In this document: positions 14,412 through 28,275 of the stretch, piece after piece
How positions within the stretch are numbered: the stretch's first letter is position 1
How the letters are laid out: every line of letters begins with the position of its first letter
Origin: Pseudomonas weihenstephanensis
Lineage (GTDB): Bacteria > Pseudomonadota > Gammaproteobacteria > Pseudomonadales > Pseudomonadaceae
Direction: 5' to 3'
NCBI RefSeq assembly: GCF_001043055.1
Contig: NZ_JYLF01000006.1
Coordinates: 202,449-266,448, forward strand
Length of the DNA stretch: 64,000 nt
Notes under the pieces: generated by a model
What the model was told of the DNA's origin: nothing
Seen by the model: the letters and a program-made list of their open reading frames with translations, nothing else
Database searches by the model: none
Made by a program: the position numbers and the translations under genes

Positions 14412-14486
14412 GGTTTTTTTATCGCTTTCGTTCAACGTAAAGAATGAAGCCAGTGTCTCGTTCTAATAAATAGACGCGGGGCTGGA

Positions 14487-15161
14487 TCAGACTTCGTCGG
14501 GGCTGCGCAGGTTAGTGACCTGAATACGCTGTTCGCGGCGCTGTTCCTTTTGCGATGGCATCTCGGCGCGGTACACGCCTTGTTCGCCAACGACCCAGGA
14601 AAGTGGGCGACGCTCCTGGCCAATCGACTCTTGCAAAAGCATCAAGCCTTGCAGAAAAGCTTCAGGGCGGGGTGGGCAGCCGGGTACGTAAACGTCCACG
14701 GGCAGGAACTTGTCGACCCCTTGAACCACGGAGTAGATGTCGTACATGCCACCGGAGTTGGCGCACGAACCCATGGAAATAACCCATTTAGGTTCAAGCA
14801 TTTGCTCGTAGAGACGCTGAATGATCGGCGCCATCTTGATGAAGCAGGTACCGGCAATCACCATGAAATCCGCCTGACGCGGCGATGCCCGGATCACTTC
14901 GGCGCCAAAGCGCGCGATGTCGTGGGGCGCCGTGAAGGCGGTGGTCATTTCCACGTAGCAGCACGAAAGGCCGAAGTTGTACGGCCACAGGGAGTTTTTA
15001 CGCCCCCAGTTGACCGTGCCGTTCAGCACGTCTTCAAGCTTGCCCATGAAAATGTTTTTGTGGACTTGATCTTCTAACGGATCGGCAACGGTTTCCCGTG
15101 TGCCGATCGGGTACTGCTCGTTAGGAGCGTCCGGGTCGATCCTGGTAAGTTCGTATTGCAT
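14487..15161 (-). CDS. nuoB: NADH-quinone oxidoreductase subunit B, cluster N2
   Basis: Subunit that holds cluster N2, the last Fe-S cluster before quinone, 224 residues. The adjacent cysteine pair is seen in [11 protein letters not shown] near residue 62. The remaining ligands are in [13 protein letters not shown] and [14 protein letters not shown]. The start [16 protein letters not shown] at 15161 is the family start, whereas the frame extends two codons further to a TTG. It lies 10 bases after nuoA. Confidence 0.98.
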   Translation of the reverse strand: MQYELTRIDPDAPNEQYPIGTRETVADPLEDQVHKNIFMGKLEDVLNGTVNWGRKNSLWPYNFGLSCCYVEMTTAFTAPHDIARFGAEVIRASPRQADFMVIAGTCFIKMAPIIQRLYEQMLEPKWVISMGSCANSGGMYDIYSVVQGVDKFLPVDVYVPGCPPRPEAFLQGLMLLQESIGQERRPLSWVVGEQGVYRAEMPSQKEQRREQRIQVTNLRSPDEV

Positions 15162-15171
15162 CGCCAAAGCC

Positions 15172-15585
15172 TCATTGTTTCAGCTTGGCCTGTCGCTTAC
15201 GACGAGCTTCTGGCGCCCAATCAAGAGCACCCACCCGAAATAGGTAGACAAGGCCTGCCAACAGAATTGCTATGAAAACGAGAGCTTCGACGAATCCGGT
15301 CCAGCCGCTTTCGCGTACAGACACAGACCAGGCAAAGAGAAAGAGGGCTTCGATATCGAAGATCACGAACAGCATCGCGACCAGATAGAATTTGGCTGAG
15401 AGCCGCAAGCGGGCGCCACCGGTAGGTAGCATGCCGGACTCGAACGGTTCGTTTTTGCTGCGGCCCCAGGCTTTTGACCCAAGGAGGCTGGAGACGCCAA
15501 GCATGAAGGCGCAAAGGCCGACAACGCCGAGAAGGAAAATGGCAAAGCCCCAGTTATGGGCTATGAGTCCTGTCGCTTCGGGCAT
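15172..15585 (-). CDS. nuoA: NADH-quinone oxidoreductase subunit A, first gene of the nuo operon
   Basis: Three-helix membrane subunit of complex I, 137 residues. The loop between helices 1 and 2 carries the conserved [17 protein letters not shown] segment, and the second helix has [12 protein letters not shown] chose ATG at 15585 ([14 protein letters not shown]) for family length; an open frame continues to 15663 but would add an unlikely leader. As the first gene of nuoA-N, its upstream region should hold the operon promoter. Confidence 0.97.
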   Translation of the reverse strand: MPEATGLIAHNWGFAIFLLGVVGLCAFMLGVSSLLGSKAWGRSKNEPFESGMLPTGGARLRLSAKFYLVAMLFVIFDIEALFLFAWSVSVRESGWTGFVEALVFIAILLAGLVYLFRVGALDWAPEARRKRQAKLKQ

Positions 15586-16114
15586 GCTGGTAATCCTTAA
15601 CAGAGAGCACGTGTCTCTGAACTCAAAAAGGTAATAAAGCAGTGACGATATGTCGCAGCGCAATTGATGGGCGCGATTTTATGGCTAAACACCCAGCAAG
15701 TAAATTTTCTAAGATGAATTAATTCAGTCCTTTAGTGGTATGGCTTCTCCTAAAGTCTGCGCAAGCCTCGTGGTCCGGGCATTACAGCGTATTTGAGTGA
15801 TTATGTTTTGTTAGGTAAGTAATGAACAAAAGCACCTCTAAATGATAATGAATATCGTTTAATGGCTGATTAATTGTTCCTATGCTTCGCTCGCCTTTGA
15901 AAGTTGGCTTATATAAGCAGTCTTGGCAAGTTTTGAACTTGGCTTTCTACCCTTTTTTTGTATGGGGTTCATGGATCTGCGTCAGGGTTTGGGTCAGAAG
16001 ATGTGCACGCGTGTAGTCGCGGCTGATGAAGGGATGCTGTGCTTGGGAGGCGCTATTTAAAAGCTCGCTGTCTGCGTACCTCGGCAGTGACTGCCAGGGC
16101 GTGTGAAAATCAGG
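15586..16114. other. intergenic region upstream of the nuo operon
   Basis: About 530 bases between nuoA and the aceA terminator. No convincing gene is present; a 68-codon minus-strand frame at 15947-16153 has no ribosome site and overlaps the terminator. The stretch is AT-rich from 15660 to 15960 and should hold the nuo promoter. It includes the Fur-box-like element listed separately. Confidence 0.6.
15844..15862. promoter_or_regulatory. possible Fur-box-like element
   Basis: The 19 bases GATAATGAATATCGTTTAA match the classical Fur consensus GATAATGATAATCATTATC at 13 of 19 positions by my count. The site is about 260 bases upstream of nuoA. In an AT-rich region a match of this quality can arise by chance, so it is only a candidate for iron control of complex I. 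Confidence 0.2.
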
Positions 16115-16143
16115 CAAAAAAACGCCCCGAACCAGTCGGGGCG
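16115..16143 (-). terminator. rho-independent terminator of aceA
   Basis: Inverted repeat CGCCCCGA/TCGGGGCG at 16123-16143, followed on the minus strand by eight bases that are nearly all T. It lies 63 bases beyond the aceA stop codon. Confidence 0.9.
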
Positions 16144-16206
16144 CTACGTTCAAGGCATTGCGATTGTTCTTTACAGGCTAGGCAATGGCCGTGGTTCCAC
16201 GATCAA

Positions 16207-17532
16207 TCAGTGGAACTGTTCTTCTTCGGTCGAGCCGGTCAGGGCGGTCACCGAGGACGAGCCACCTTGAATCACCGTGGTCATGTCGTCGAAGTAGCCA
16301 GTGCCCACTTCCTGCTGGTGTGCCACAAAGGTGTAGCCTTTGGCCGCGTCAGCAAATTCCTGCTCTTGCAGCTTCACGTAAGCCGTCATGTCGTTGCGGG
16401 CATAGTCGTGCGCCAGGTTGAACATGCTGTGCCACATGTTGTGGATGCCCGCCAGGGTAATGAACTGGTGCTTGTAGCCCATTGCCGACAGTTCGCGCTG
16501 GAACTTGGCGATGGTCGCGTCGTCCAGGTTCTTCTTCCAGTTGAAAGAAGGCGAGCAGTTGTACGACAGCAGTTGGTCCGGGTATTCCTTTTTGATCGCT
16601 TCGGCAAAACGACGCGCTTCTTCCAGGTCCGGCTTGGCAGTTTCACACCAGATCAGGTCGGCGTAAGGCGCATACGCCAGGCCGCGTGCAATCGCCTGGT
16701 CCAGTCCTGCACGCACTTTGTAGAAACCTTCCTTGGTGCGCTCGCCAGTCACGAACGGCTGATCGTACGGGTCGCAATCGGAGGTCAGCAGGTCAGCCGC
16801 GTTGGCGTCGGTGCGGGCCAGAATGATGGTCGGAGTACCTGCAACGTCAGCCGCCAGACGCGCAGCGGTCAGCTTTTGCACGGCTTCTTGAGTCGGTACC
16901 AGCACTTTGCCGCCCATGTGGCCGCATTTTTTCACTGATGCAAGTTGGTCTTCGAAGTGAACGCCGGCGGCGCCTGCTTCGATCATGCTTTTCATCAGCT
17001 CGTAAGCGTTCAGCACGCCGCCAAAACCGGCTTCGGCATCCGCCACGATCGGTGCGAAGTAGTCGATGTAACCTTGGTCGCCCGGATTTTTACCGGCTTT
17101 CCACTGGATCTGGTCAGCACGACGGAATGAGTTGTTGATGCGCTTGACCACGGTTGGCACGGAGTCCACCGGGTACAGCGACTGGTCGGGGTACATGGAT
17201 TCGGCAGAGTTGTTGTCTGCCGCCACTTGCCAGCCCGACAGGTAGATTGCCTGGATGCCGGCTTTAACCTGTTGTACCGCTTGGCCCCCGGTCAGGGCGC
17301 CCATGCAGTTGACGAAATCTTTCTCAGGACGGAAGGACGGGTGTGCGCCCTGTGTCACCAGTTTCCACAGCTTGTCAGCGCCCATTTTTGCAAAGGTGTG
17401 CTCGGGTTGAACCGAGCCGCGCAGGCGGACCACGTCAGCAGCGGAATAATCGCGAGTCACGCCTTTCCAGCGTGGGTTTTCGGCCCAGTCTTTCTCAAGG
17501 GCTGCAATTTGCTGTTCGCGTGTCAGTGCCAT
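16207..17532 (-). CDS. aceA: isocitrate lyase
   Basis: Cleaves isocitrate to glyoxylate and succinate, the first step of the glyoxylate shunt used for growth on acetate and fatty acids. The product has 441 residues. The active-site segment KKCGHMGGK, with the catalytic Cys near residue 203, is intact, as is the family segment [16 protein letters not shown] chose ATG at 17532 ([16 protein letters not shown]); the frame extends 19 codons further into a region without family similarity. It is a single gene with its own terminator. It competes for isocitrate with the two isocitrate dehydrogenases encoded 7-10 kb away. Confidence 0.97.
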   Translation of the reverse strand: MALTREQQIAALEKDWAENPRWKGVTRDYSAADVVRLRGSVQPEHTFAKMGADKLWKLVTQGAHPSFRPEKDFVNCMGALTGGQAVQQVKAGIQAIYLSGWQVAADNNSAESMYPDQSLYPVDSVPTVVKRINNSFRRADQIQWKAGKNPGDQGYIDYFAPIVADAEAGFGGVLNAYELMKSMIEAGAAGVHFEDQLASVKKCGHMGGKVLVPTQEAVQKLTAARLAADVAGTPTIILARTDANAADLLTSDCDPYDQPFVTGERTKEGFYKVRAGLDQAIARGLAYAPYADLIWCETAKPDLEEARRFAEAIKKEYPDQLLSYNCSPSFNWKKNLDDATIAKFQRELSAMGYKHQFITLAGIHNMWHSMFNLAHDYARNDMTAYVKLQEQEFADAAKGYTFVAHQQEVGTGYFDDMTTVIQGGSSSVTALTGSTEEEQFH

Positions 17533-17777
17533 GGTGATAAACCTCGTCGCATAGGTCTGGGTTGAAAAAATCAGCTCCACCAAGCACACAGCAATATTGT
17601 TTGAGTGAGTGCGTGAATGGCGTCTCGCCTTTGATCCAGGGCCTTTGCAAGGCGCTGGATCGGCGGGAGCGGGGCCATCATGCCTCTGCTTTTTTGAGTC
17701 GTCAAACGTTTTGTAGTGCCTTTTTTAATTCACTACATATTTTCTCGATTACGACTTGCCAGTCAGTTTTGGGCCTT

Positions 17778-18506
17778 TTAGTCGAGTGCGTCGACTTTGA
17801 CCCGCAATGTCATGTCATCGCGGTTCTGAGTCGAGTACGTGCGGGTTGCGCCTTGTTGGTCGGCCTGACTCTGGCCATTGATGCCTGCCACCGTGATCCA
17901 TTGCCCGAGTGGGCCGCTGACCTGTGTGTCGGTACTTTGTACGTTCACTACATCCGGTTGTGCCTGGCTCATGCGGTCGCGGTTGGTACTGATCGCCAGG
18001 TGTACCGTTTCACCTGTGACGCTTGCGGTGACATAAAACCCTTTGGTGACGTTGCGGTAACTGGTTTGCGCCGACAGGCGACCGTAGGCATCTGTCTGAG
18101 TGCTGGTGAGCGGTACGCTTTGGCCGGTCTGGATCAGTGCCGGTACGCCTTCGGTAGCTTGTATCTGCTGGACGCCGCCGTCGCGGCTGGCGGTGCTATA
18201 GACCCGAGTGTTGCTGTCGGTGTCGGGGGAATTGTTGTCGCTGGTGTCAACGGTGATCAGCAGGCGCTTGGCAGGTGTGTCGAGTTTGGCCAGCAGGTCC
18301 TCCAAGCCCTGAATTTTCTGTGCGGGCGCTTCGACGATCAGTTGGTTGCCATACAGGGTGACTTTGCCCTCGGTGCCGATAAAGCTTTGTGCCACCGGCA
18401 GTAAGGCCGCACCCGTGCGATTTTGCAAGGAGATGACTTGGGTCTCGGCGATGGCGTTGAAGCTGAGCATCAATAGCAGGCTGATGATGAGAGGGCGTAG
18501 GGACAT
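17778..18506 (-). CDS. orphan secretin-domain periplasmic protein
   Basis: A 242-residue product with a clear signal peptide (MSLRPLIISLLLMLSFNAIA, cleaved before ETQ). Residues 21-95 resemble the secretin N1/STN-type domain (VISLQNRTGAALLPVAQSF, then QLIVEAPAQKIQGLEDLLAKLD). Residues 120-242 resemble the start of a secretin beta domain, but the protein is far too short to form an outer-membrane ring. GGAG sits 9 bases before the ATG at 18506. No other secretion gene is nearby. The role is unknown; similar short secretin-like proteins occur alone in many Pseudomonas genomes. Confidence 0.75.
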   Translation of the reverse strand: MSLRPLIISLLLMLSFNAIAETQVISLQNRTGAALLPVAQSFIGTEGKVTLYGNQLIVEAPAQKIQGLEDLLAKLDTPAKRLLITVDTSDNNSPDTDSNTRVYSTASRDGGVQQIQATEGVPALIQTGQSVPLTSTQTDAYGRLSAQTSYRNVTKGFYVTASVTGETVHLAISTNRDRMSQAQPDVVNVQSTDTQVSGPLGQWITVAGINGQSQADQQGATRTYSTQNRDDMTLRVKVDALD

Positions 18507-18594
18507 GTCCGTTATCTCCGCAATGTGTAAAGGGTTATGACAGGAGTGTGCCAGTTTGTCGGCGCCAATTGGGCGAGGTTGAATGCTACATAGC

Positions 18595-18630
18595 AAAACG
18601 CCCTGCGATCCGAAAATGGCAGGGCGTTTT
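18595..18630 (-). terminator. terminator downstream of the roxA-GNAT pair
   Basis: Inverted repeat AAAACGCCCTGC/GCAGGGCGTTTT with a 12-base loop. T runs on either strand make it potentially bidirectional. It lies 46 bases beyond the GNAT stop and would insulate the secretin-like gene. Confidence 0.8.
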
Positions 18631-18676
18631 GTAGGGTGTTGCAGTCGCTGGCGCAGGCTGCGACTAACGGGGGATG

Positions 18677-19099
18677 TCAGGCACCGCGCACCATGTCGAC
18701 GTGCGGGATTCCGGCTTCCAGAAACTCGTTACTGACGACTTTAAAGCCCAGTCGTTCATAGAAAGGCGTGGCATGCACTTGCGCGCTGAGCTTTTGCTCT
18801 TTAAGGCCACGCTTTTCGGCTTCAACGATGGTCGCTTGCATCAGCGCATCACCCACTTTCAAGCCGCGCCAGTCCTTCAAGACTGAGACGCGGCCGATAT
18901 GGCCGTCTGGCAGCAGCCGGGCGGTACCAATCGGAAAGTCACCTTCGTAGGCCAGGAAATGCACGGCGCTACTGTCGTCTGAGTCCCACTCCAGCTCAGG
19001 CGGGACTTTTTGTTCGGCAATAAACACCGCCTCACGAATGCGTCGAAGTTCGGCGTTGTCCTTTTGCCAGTCGGCGACACGTACGTGAATGCTATTCAT
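18677..19099 (-). CDS. GNAT family N-acetyltransferase
   Basis: A 140-residue acetyl-CoA-dependent acetyltransferase of the ElaA/YjcF-like branch. The start MNSIHVRVADWQKDNAELRR and the REAVFIAEQKVPPELEWD segment are typical of that branch. The acetyl-CoA loop appears as RVSVLKDWRGLKVGDALMQ, followed by the YERLGF motif near the C-terminus. The ATG at 19099 overlaps the roxA stop by eight bases, so the two genes are translationally coupled. The substrate is unknown. Confidence 0.88.
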   Translation of the reverse strand: MNSIHVRVADWQKDNAELRRIREAVFIAEQKVPPELEWDSDDSSAVHFLAYEGDFPIGTARLLPDGHIGRVSVLKDWRGLKVGDALMQATIVEAEKRGLKEQKLSAQVHATPFYERLGFKVVSNEFLEAGIPHVDMVRGA

Positions 19100-20258
19100 C
19101 AGCGAACCCCAGGCTTCCTTGTTTAACCAGCTCGCAGAGCAGGTTGCGTCCATCTTCATCGGCCAGCCATGCGCCGAGGTTGTCGCTGTGCAGCGCGTCG
19201 GCGGCACAAATCATTTTCAACAGATCACGCAGTTTGCCTGGCAGCAGTCGGCTTTGGCCGCTGGCGAACAACAGCAGGTCCTCATCGACTTCAGACCAGG
19301 CCAGGCGAGCGCTTGGGTTGCGGATCAGAACCGCACCTTGATCCAGGCTGCCCAGCAGGTCTTCTTCTTCGAGCTCGGGGCCGACCACGAGTTCCGGATA
19401 TCGTGGCTCGGTCATGAACTGGCCGAACCAGGTCAACAGCATGCGCTCATCGCTCATGTGTTCTGCGAGCAGACCCTTGAGGCGGTCGAGCGCGTCGTGC
19501 TGGATTTGATGCGGGTCGCTGACCGGCTGAGCGTCAGCGTCGGTATAGCGCTCTTCGTCAGGCAGGTATTGGCTCAGGAAGTCGGTGAAGTGGGTGAGCA
19601 CTTCAGCGGCGCTCGGGGCGCGGAAGCCTACCGAGTAGGTCAGGCAGTCATCGACGGCAACGCCACAGTGGGCCAGGCGCGGCGGCAGGTACAGCATGTC
19701 GCCCGGCTCAAGGGTCCATTCATCGGTGGCCTGGAAGTCGGCCAGAATGCGCAGGTCGGCATGCTCCAGCAACGGGCTTTCGGAGTCGCACATCTGGCCG
19801 ATCTGCCAGTGACGCTTTCCGGCGCCTTGCAGCAGGAACACGTCGTAGTTGTCGAAGTGCGGGCCAACGCTGCCGCCCGGTGCGGCATAGCTGATCATCA
19901 CGTCGTCAATGCGCCAGCTCGGCAGGAAGCGGAAGTTTTCCAGCAGCTCGCCGACTTCCGGCACGAACTGATCGACGGCTTGAACCAGTAAAGTCCATTC
20001 ACGCTCTGGCAGTTTGCCAAACTCGTCCTCGGCAAAAGGGCCACGGCGCAGTTCCCATGGGCGTTCGCCGTGCTCAATCACCAGTCGCGATTCGACTTCC
20101 TCTTCAAGCGCCAGACCGGCCAGTTCGTCGGCATCGATCGGGCTTTCAAAGTCAGGAATGGCCTGACGGATCAGCAGCGGTTTCTTCTGCCAGTAGTCGC
20201 GCAGGAATTCGCGTGCAGTGATGCCGCCCAGAAGTTGAAGAGGAATATCAGGATTCAT
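19092..20258 (-). CDS. roxA: cupin 2-oxoglutarate oxygenase, ribosomal protein uL16 arginine hydroxylase (RoxA/YcfD type)
   Basis: A 388-residue JmjC/cupin Fe(II) oxygenase. In E. coli the homologue YcfD hydroxylates an arginine of ribosomal protein L16. The iron-binding HxD is visible in GGSVGPHFDNYDVFLLQ near residue 132, and the distal His in RLAHCGVAVDD near residue 195. The C-terminal half matches the dimerisation and winged-helix region of this family. I chose ATG at 20258 (MNPDIPLQLLGGITAREF). Transcription from its upstream region also covers the overlapping GNAT gene. Confidence 0.9.
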   Translation of the reverse strand: MNPDIPLQLLGGITAREFLRDYWQKKPLLIRQAIPDFESPIDADELAGLALEEEVESRLVIEHGERPWELRRGPFAEDEFGKLPEREWTLLVQAVDQFVPEVGELLENFRFLPSWRIDDVMISYAAPGGSVGPHFDNYDVFLLQGAGKRHWQIGQMCDSESPLLEHADLRILADFQATDEWTLEPGDMLYLPPRLAHCGVAVDDCLTYSVGFRAPSAAEVLTHFTDFLSQYLPDEERYTDADAQPVSDPHQIQHDALDRLKGLLAEHMSDERMLLTWFGQFMTEPRYPELVVGPELEEEDLLGSLDQGAVLIRNPSARLAWSEVDEDLLLFASGQSRLLPGKLRDLLKMICAADALHSDNLGAWLADEDGRNLLCELVKQGSLGFADE

Positions 20259-20300
20259 GTGTAACCTATTGAAAAATTGCGCTTTGTATTCGGGAATAAA

Positions 20301-20323
20301 AACGCCCGGCACGGCCGGGCGTT
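20301..20323 (-). terminator. rho-independent terminator of purB
   Basis: Perfect palindrome AACGCCCGG/CCGGGCGTT followed on the minus strand by TTTTATT. It lies 18 bases after the purB stop. Confidence 0.85.
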
Positions 20324-20341
20324 AGTAGGTCGTTGCAGCAA

Positions 20342-21760
<1,419 letters not shown>

Positions 21761-21840
21761 TCAAAAAAACGGCCGGTCCGTTGCCAAGTGACCGGCGTCA
21801 TACGCGTATCGACGTTACAGCGTGTGCTTGCTGGCGGCGA

Positions 21841-22461
21841 TCAGCCGCGCAGCATGGGATAAAGCGCTTTGAGCAATTTGCGTCGGCTGAATACCAGCTG
21901 CCAGCGATGGCCACCCAATTGACGCCATAGGCGTGCCGAGCGAATACCGGCCAGCAGCAGGGCGCGAATTTTGGCGGCGTTGTTCGGTTGTTGCAGGTTG
22001 CGCATGTCGCCATGCACTTGAATGCGTTGGCGCAGCGTGCTCAGGGTGTCCTGATAGAGGGCACCGCACGCGGCGACCACGTTCTCGTGAGCGGGGCCGA
22101 AGTGTTCAACTTGCGACTGGATCTGTGGCAAACGCTTGCCAATTAGTTCCAGCATGTCGTCGCGCTTGGCCAGTTGACGCTCAAGGTTGAGCATCGACAG
22201 GGCATAGCGCAGCGGTTCGCGTTGCAGGGTATTGGGGTCGCGCTCCAGTGCACCGATAAGGGCGCGGTAGCCCTCGCGCAGGTTGATGTCATCACCCCCG
22301 AAGACTTCAAGCGTGTCCTTGGGGTCGCGCACCAGCAAGCTGCCCAGCATGCAGGCCAGATCAGCCTCGCTGACCTGACCGGTCTTGGCGATTTTATCCA
22401 CCAGTACGGCGGCCAGAAACACGCCGCCCAGGGCCACCAGTTGTTCCTGGGTGGGGTTCAT
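21841..22461 (-). CDS. hflD: high frequency lysogenization protein HflD homologue
   Basis: A 206-residue helical protein. In E. coli HflD is a peripheral membrane protein that binds lambda CII and lowers lysogeny; its usual cellular role is unclear. The start [28 protein letters not shown] in form, and the tail [13 protein letters not shown], are typical. ATG at 22461 overlaps the mnmA stop by four bases, the same mnmA-hflD-purB order as in E. coli. The frame reads open to 22737, but that part lies antisense-frame within mnmA. Confidence 0.92.
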   Translation of the reverse strand: MNPTQEQLVALGGVFLAAVLVDKIAKTGQVSEADLACMLGSLLVRDPKDTLEVFGGDDINLREGYRALIGALERDPNTLQREPLRYALSMLNLERQLAKRDDMLELIGKRLPQIQSQVEHFGPAHENVVAACGALYQDTLSTLRQRIQVHGDMRNLQQPNNAAKIRALLLAGIRSARLWRQLGGHRWQLVFSRRKLLKALYPMLRG

Positions 22462-23591
22462 GCCTGTGCGCTCTTGCTGGTCCAGGGTTCGGCCACTTCG
22501 ATCACGCCGCCGCCCAGGCACACTTCGCCATCGTAAAACACCACGGACTGGCCCGGCGTGACCGCGCGTTGCGGATCGTCGAAGGTGGCGCGGTAACCGG
22601 TCGCGGTTTGCTCCAGCGTGCAGGGTTGATCGCTCTGGCGATAGCGCACCTTGGCCGTCAGGCGCAACGGTGTGCTCAGGTCGACCGGGTTGACCCAAAA
22701 GATCTCCGAGGCGAGCAGGGCGCGCGAGAACAGCCACGGGTGATCGTTACCTTGGCCGACGATCAGTTCGTTGTTCTCAAGGTCTTTGTGCAAGACGTAC
22801 CACGGCTCATCGCTGGCGTCTTTCAGGCCGCCGATGCCCAGACCCTGACGCTGGCCGATGGTGTGATACATCAGGCCGTGGTGGCGGCCAATGACTTCAC
22901 CTTCGGTGGTTTTGATCTCGCCCGGTTGGGCCGGCAGGTATTGCTTGAGGAAGTCACTGAAACGGCGCTCGCCGATAAAGCAAATCCCGGTGGAGTCCTT
23001 TTTCTTGGCGGTGGCCAGGTCGTGTTTTTCGGCGATCTGGCGCACCTCGGGTTTTTCCAGCTCGCCGACCGGGAACAGGGTGCGGGCGATTTGTTCACCG
23101 CCGACCGCGTGCAGGAAGTAGCTCTGGTCTTTGTTGGGGTCCAGGCCTTTGAGCAGCTCGGTGCGGCCGTCGATGTCGCGGCGACGCACGTAATGGCCGG
23201 TAGCAATCAAGTCAGCCCCGAGCATCAGGGCGTAATCGAGGAACGCCTTGAACTTGATCTCGCGGTTGCACAGGATGTCCGGGTTTGGCGTGCGTCCGGC
23301 TTTGTATTCGGCCAGGAAGTGCTCAAACACGTTGTCCCAGTATTCGGCGGCAAAGTTGGCGGTGTGCAGCTTGATGCCAATTTTGTCGCACACGGCCTGG
23401 GCATCTGCCAGATCATCCATGGCGGTGCAGTAATCGGTTCCGTCGTCTTCCTCCCAGTTCTTCATGAACAGGCCTTCCACCTGGTAGCCCTGCTCGATGA
23501 GCAGAACGGCGGAAACGGAAGAGTCGACACCGCCGGACATGCCGACAATGACGCGCTGTTTTTCGGGGGCGACTAAGGCTGGATCACGCAT
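22458..23591 (-). CDS. mnmA: tRNA-specific 2-thiouridylase
   Basis: Installs the 2-thio group on wobble uridine 34 of tRNA-Lys, tRNA-Glu and tRNA-Gln. The product has 377 residues. The ATP pyrophosphatase P-loop [13 protein letters not shown] lies near residue 17. The two catalytic cysteines are in [12 protein letters not shown] near residue 107 and [13 protein letters not shown] near residue 203. It is coupled to hflD by a four-base overlap and follows the Nudix gene after 59 bases. Confidence 0.97.
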   Translation of the reverse strand: MRDPALVAPEKQRVIVGMSGGVDSSVSAVLLIEQGYQVEGLFMKNWEEDDGTDYCTAMDDLADAQAVCDKIGIKLHTANFAAEYWDNVFEHFLAEYKAGRTPNPDILCNREIKFKAFLDYALMLGADLIATGHYVRRRDIDGRTELLKGLDPNKDQSYFLHAVGGEQIARTLFPVGELEKPEVRQIAEKHDLATAKKKDSTGICFIGERRFSDFLKQYLPAQPGEIKTTEGEVIGRHHGLMYHTIGQRQGLGIGGLKDASDEPWYVLHKDLENNELIVGQGNDHPWLFSRALLASEIFWVNPVDLSTPLRLTAKVRYRQSDQPCTLEQTATGYRATFDDPQRAVTPGQSVVFYDGEVCLGGGVIEVAEPWTSKSAQA

Positions 23592-23650
23592 AGGGTTTCA
23601 ATGAGTGTCTTGAAAAAGGACGCGATTCTAGCAGGCCCGAGCGCTCAAGG

Positions 23651-24097
23651 CTAAACCGAAGGGCGGATTAGCGAGAGGTCGAACAATTTGCCGCTCAGAT
23701 AATCGTCGATACAGTGCAGGGTCAATTCGCTGCGCCAGCGATGGCGCTGTTCCAGCAGCTCGTCGCGGGTCAACCACAGCGGGCCGATGATGCCTGTGTC
23801 GAGCGTGGCATCGGCATGGTGTTTGACCGCGTTACCGGCAAAGCATACGCGCTGATACGTCACACCGTTGCTGGGCGCCGTGTACAGATAAATGCCGATG
23901 ACACCGGTGAGTTCGACGTCATAACCGGTTTCTTCAAGGGTTTCGCGGATAGCCGCGTCGATCAGGCTTTCATTCGGGTCCAAGTGGCCTGCGGGCTGGT
24001 TGAGCACTGCGTGCCCGTGCTTTAACTCTTTGACCATCAGAAAGCGCCCGTTGTCTTCGACGACAGTGGCAACAGTGATGTGGGGTTTCCAGTCCAT
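23651..24097 (-). CDS. nudJ: Nudix hydrolase, NudJ-like phosphatase
   Basis: A 148-residue Nudix pyrophosphohydrolase. The Nudix box is intact as GHLDPNESLIDAAIRETLEETG (positions about 37-58), with the two catalytic Glu in REtlEEtG. It begins MDWKPHITVATVVEDNGRFLMV. The E. coli homologue NudJ acts on thiamine pyrophosphate and nucleoside di- or triphosphates. Its place directly before mnmA matches the E. coli order nudJ-mnmA-hflD-purB, which supports the name. Confidence 0.88.
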   Translation of the reverse strand: MDWKPHITVATVVEDNGRFLMVKELKHGHAVLNQPAGHLDPNESLIDAAIRETLEETGYDVELTGVIGIYLYTAPSNGVTYQRVCFAGNAVKHHADATLDTGIIGPLWLTRDELLEQRHRWRSELTLHCIDDYLSGKLFDLSLIRPSV

Positions 24098-24117
24098 GTG
24101 TGAGGTCTCGATTTTTT

Positions 24118-24183
24118 GTCGGGGCTGCTGAAGGCTGCGTTTTCATAAAAATCAAAAGATCGCAGCCTTCGCCAGCGCCGACA
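24118..24183. repeat. Pseudomonas REP-type palindrome
   Basis: Imperfect inverted repeat of about 23-base arms between TGTCGGGGCTGCTGAAGG and its counterpart near 24161-24183. It contains the AAAGATCGCAGCCT core seen in many Pseudomonas REP elements. A related copy lies at 41342-41402. The repeat is in the gap between idh and the Nudix gene. Confidence 0.7.
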
Positions 24184-24200
24184 AGTTTTGTGTTCGATTT

Positions 24201-24238
24201 AAAAACACAAACCCCGGCGTCGTGGGCCGGGGTTTGTG
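24201..24238 (-). terminator. rho-independent terminator of idh
   Basis: Inverted repeat ACAAACCCCGGC/GCCGGGGTTTGT at 24207-24237 with a T run following on the minus strand. It sits 18 bases after the idh stop. Confidence 0.85.
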
Positions 24239-24255
24239 GTGTTGCGATGTTGCTC

Positions 24256-26944
<2,689 letters not shown>

Positions 26945-28201
26945 ATGGGATACAACAAGATCAAGGTTCCAGCCGCAGGTGAGAAAATCACCGTCAATGC
27001 AGACCACTCCCTTAACGTGCCCGACAATCCCGTCATTCCCTACATTGAGGGTGACGGTATTGGTGTCGATATCAGCCCAGTCATGATCAAGGTTGTCGAT
27101 GCGGCCGTTAGCAAAGCCTACGCAGGCAAGCGAAAAATCTCCTGGATGGAGGTCTATGCGGGCGAAAAAGCGACGCAGGTTTACGATCAGGACACTTGGC
27201 TGCCGCAAGAAACCCTGGACGCCGTCAAGGATTACGTCGTTTCGATCAAGGGCCCGCTGACTACGCCGGTTGGCGGTGGCATTCGTTCCCTCAACGTTGC
27301 CCTGCGCCAGCAACTCGATTTGTATGTGTGCCTGCGCCCGGTGCGTTGGTTTGAAGGTGTGCCCAGCCCGGTGAAAAAACCAGGCGATGTGGACATGACC
27401 ATCTTTCGCGAAAACTCCGAAGACATCTACGCGGGTATCGAGTGGAAGGCCGGTTCACCGGAAGCCATCAAGGTCATCAAGTTTCTGAAAGAAGAAATGG
27501 GCGTGACCAAGATCCGTTTTGATCAGGACTGCGGGATTGGCGTCAAGCCAGTGTCCAAAGAAGGCACTCAGCGCCTGGCGCGCAAAGCCTTGCAATATGT
27601 GGTGGATAACGACCGCGAGTCGCTGACCATCGTGCACAAAGGCAACATCATGAAATTTACCGAGGGCGCCTTCAAAGAGTGGGCCTATGAAGTCGCGGCC
27701 CAAGAGTTTGGTGCGACGCTGCTCGACGGCGGCCCGTGGATGCAGTTCAAAAACCCCAAAACCGGACGCAATGTCATTGTTAAAGACGCCATTGCCGATG
27801 CGATGCTGCAACAAATTCTGCTGCGTCCGGCTGAATATGACGTGATTGCCACGCTGAACCTCAATGGTGACTACCTCTCCGATGCCCTGGCAGCCGAGGT
27901 GGGCGGTATCGGTATTGCGCCGGGAGCCAACTTGTCCGACACCATTGCCATGTTTGAGGCCACTCACGGCACGGCGCCTAAATATGCAGGCAAGGACCAG
28001 GTGAACCCCGGTTCGCTGATTCTCTCCGCTGAAATGATGTTGCGGCATATGGGATGGACCGAAGCCGCAGACCTGATCATCAAGGGCACCAATGGTGCGA
28101 TCTCGGCCAAAACCGTGACCTATGATTTTGAGCGGCTAATGGACGGCGCAACCTTGGTTTCGTCTTCAGGCTTTGGTGATGCGCTGATTGCGCATATGTA
28201 A
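26945..28201 (+). CDS. icd: isocitrate dehydrogenase (NADP), dimeric type
   Basis: TCA-cycle enzyme converting isocitrate to 2-oxoglutarate, 418 residues. The phosphorylation/substrate loop is visible as the [20 protein letters not shown] segment near residue 110, whose Ser is the target of AceK in E. coli. The [11 protein letters not shown] and [17 protein letters not shown] segments carry substrate and metal ligands, and GTAPKYAG belongs to the cofactor site. GGAG seven bases before ATG 26945 fixes the start at [13 protein letters not shown]. If phosphorylated it would divert isocitrate to the glyoxylate shunt via AceA, encoded upstream. Confidence 0.97.
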   Translation: MGYNKIKVPAAGEKITVNADHSLNVPDNPVIPYIEGDGIGVDISPVMIKVVDAAVSKAYAGKRKISWMEVYAGEKATQVYDQDTWLPQETLDAVKDYVVSIKGPLTTPVGGGIRSLNVALRQQLDLYVCLRPVRWFEGVPSPVKKPGDVDMTIFRENSEDIYAGIEWKAGSPEAIKVIKFLKEEMGVTKIRFDQDCGIGVKPVSKEGTQRLARKALQYVVDNDRESLTIVHKGNIMKFTEGAFKEWAYEVAAQEFGATLLDGGPWMQFKNPKTGRNVIVKDAIADAMLQQILLRPAEYDVIATLNLNGDYLSDALAAEVGGIGIAPGANLSDTIAMFEATHGTAPKYAGKDQVNPGSLILSAEMMLRHMGWTEAADLIIKGTNGAISAKTVTYDFERLMDGATLVSSSGFGDALIAHM

Positions 28202-28214
28202 ACGCGCAGTGACT

Positions 28215-28251
28215 AAAAAGGCCGATTCAAGTGAATGAATCGGCCTTTTTT
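28215..28251 (+). terminator. rho-independent terminator between icd and cspD
   Basis: Inverted repeat AAAAAGGCCGATTCA/TGAATCGGCCTTTTT with A and T runs on both sides. It can serve icd (plus strand) and cspD (minus strand), which converge here. Confidence 0.9.
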
Positions 28252-28275
28252 AACGCTGACTGTGGAGTCGGTGGG

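Noticed and set aside
15947..16153. 68-codon frame upstream of nuoA
   Set aside because: Overlaps the aceA terminator, has no ribosome site and no recognisable composition.
18636..18668. third REP element near the GNAT gene
   Set aside because: CTGGCGCAGGCTGCGAC resembles half of a REP core, but no inverted partner is visible.
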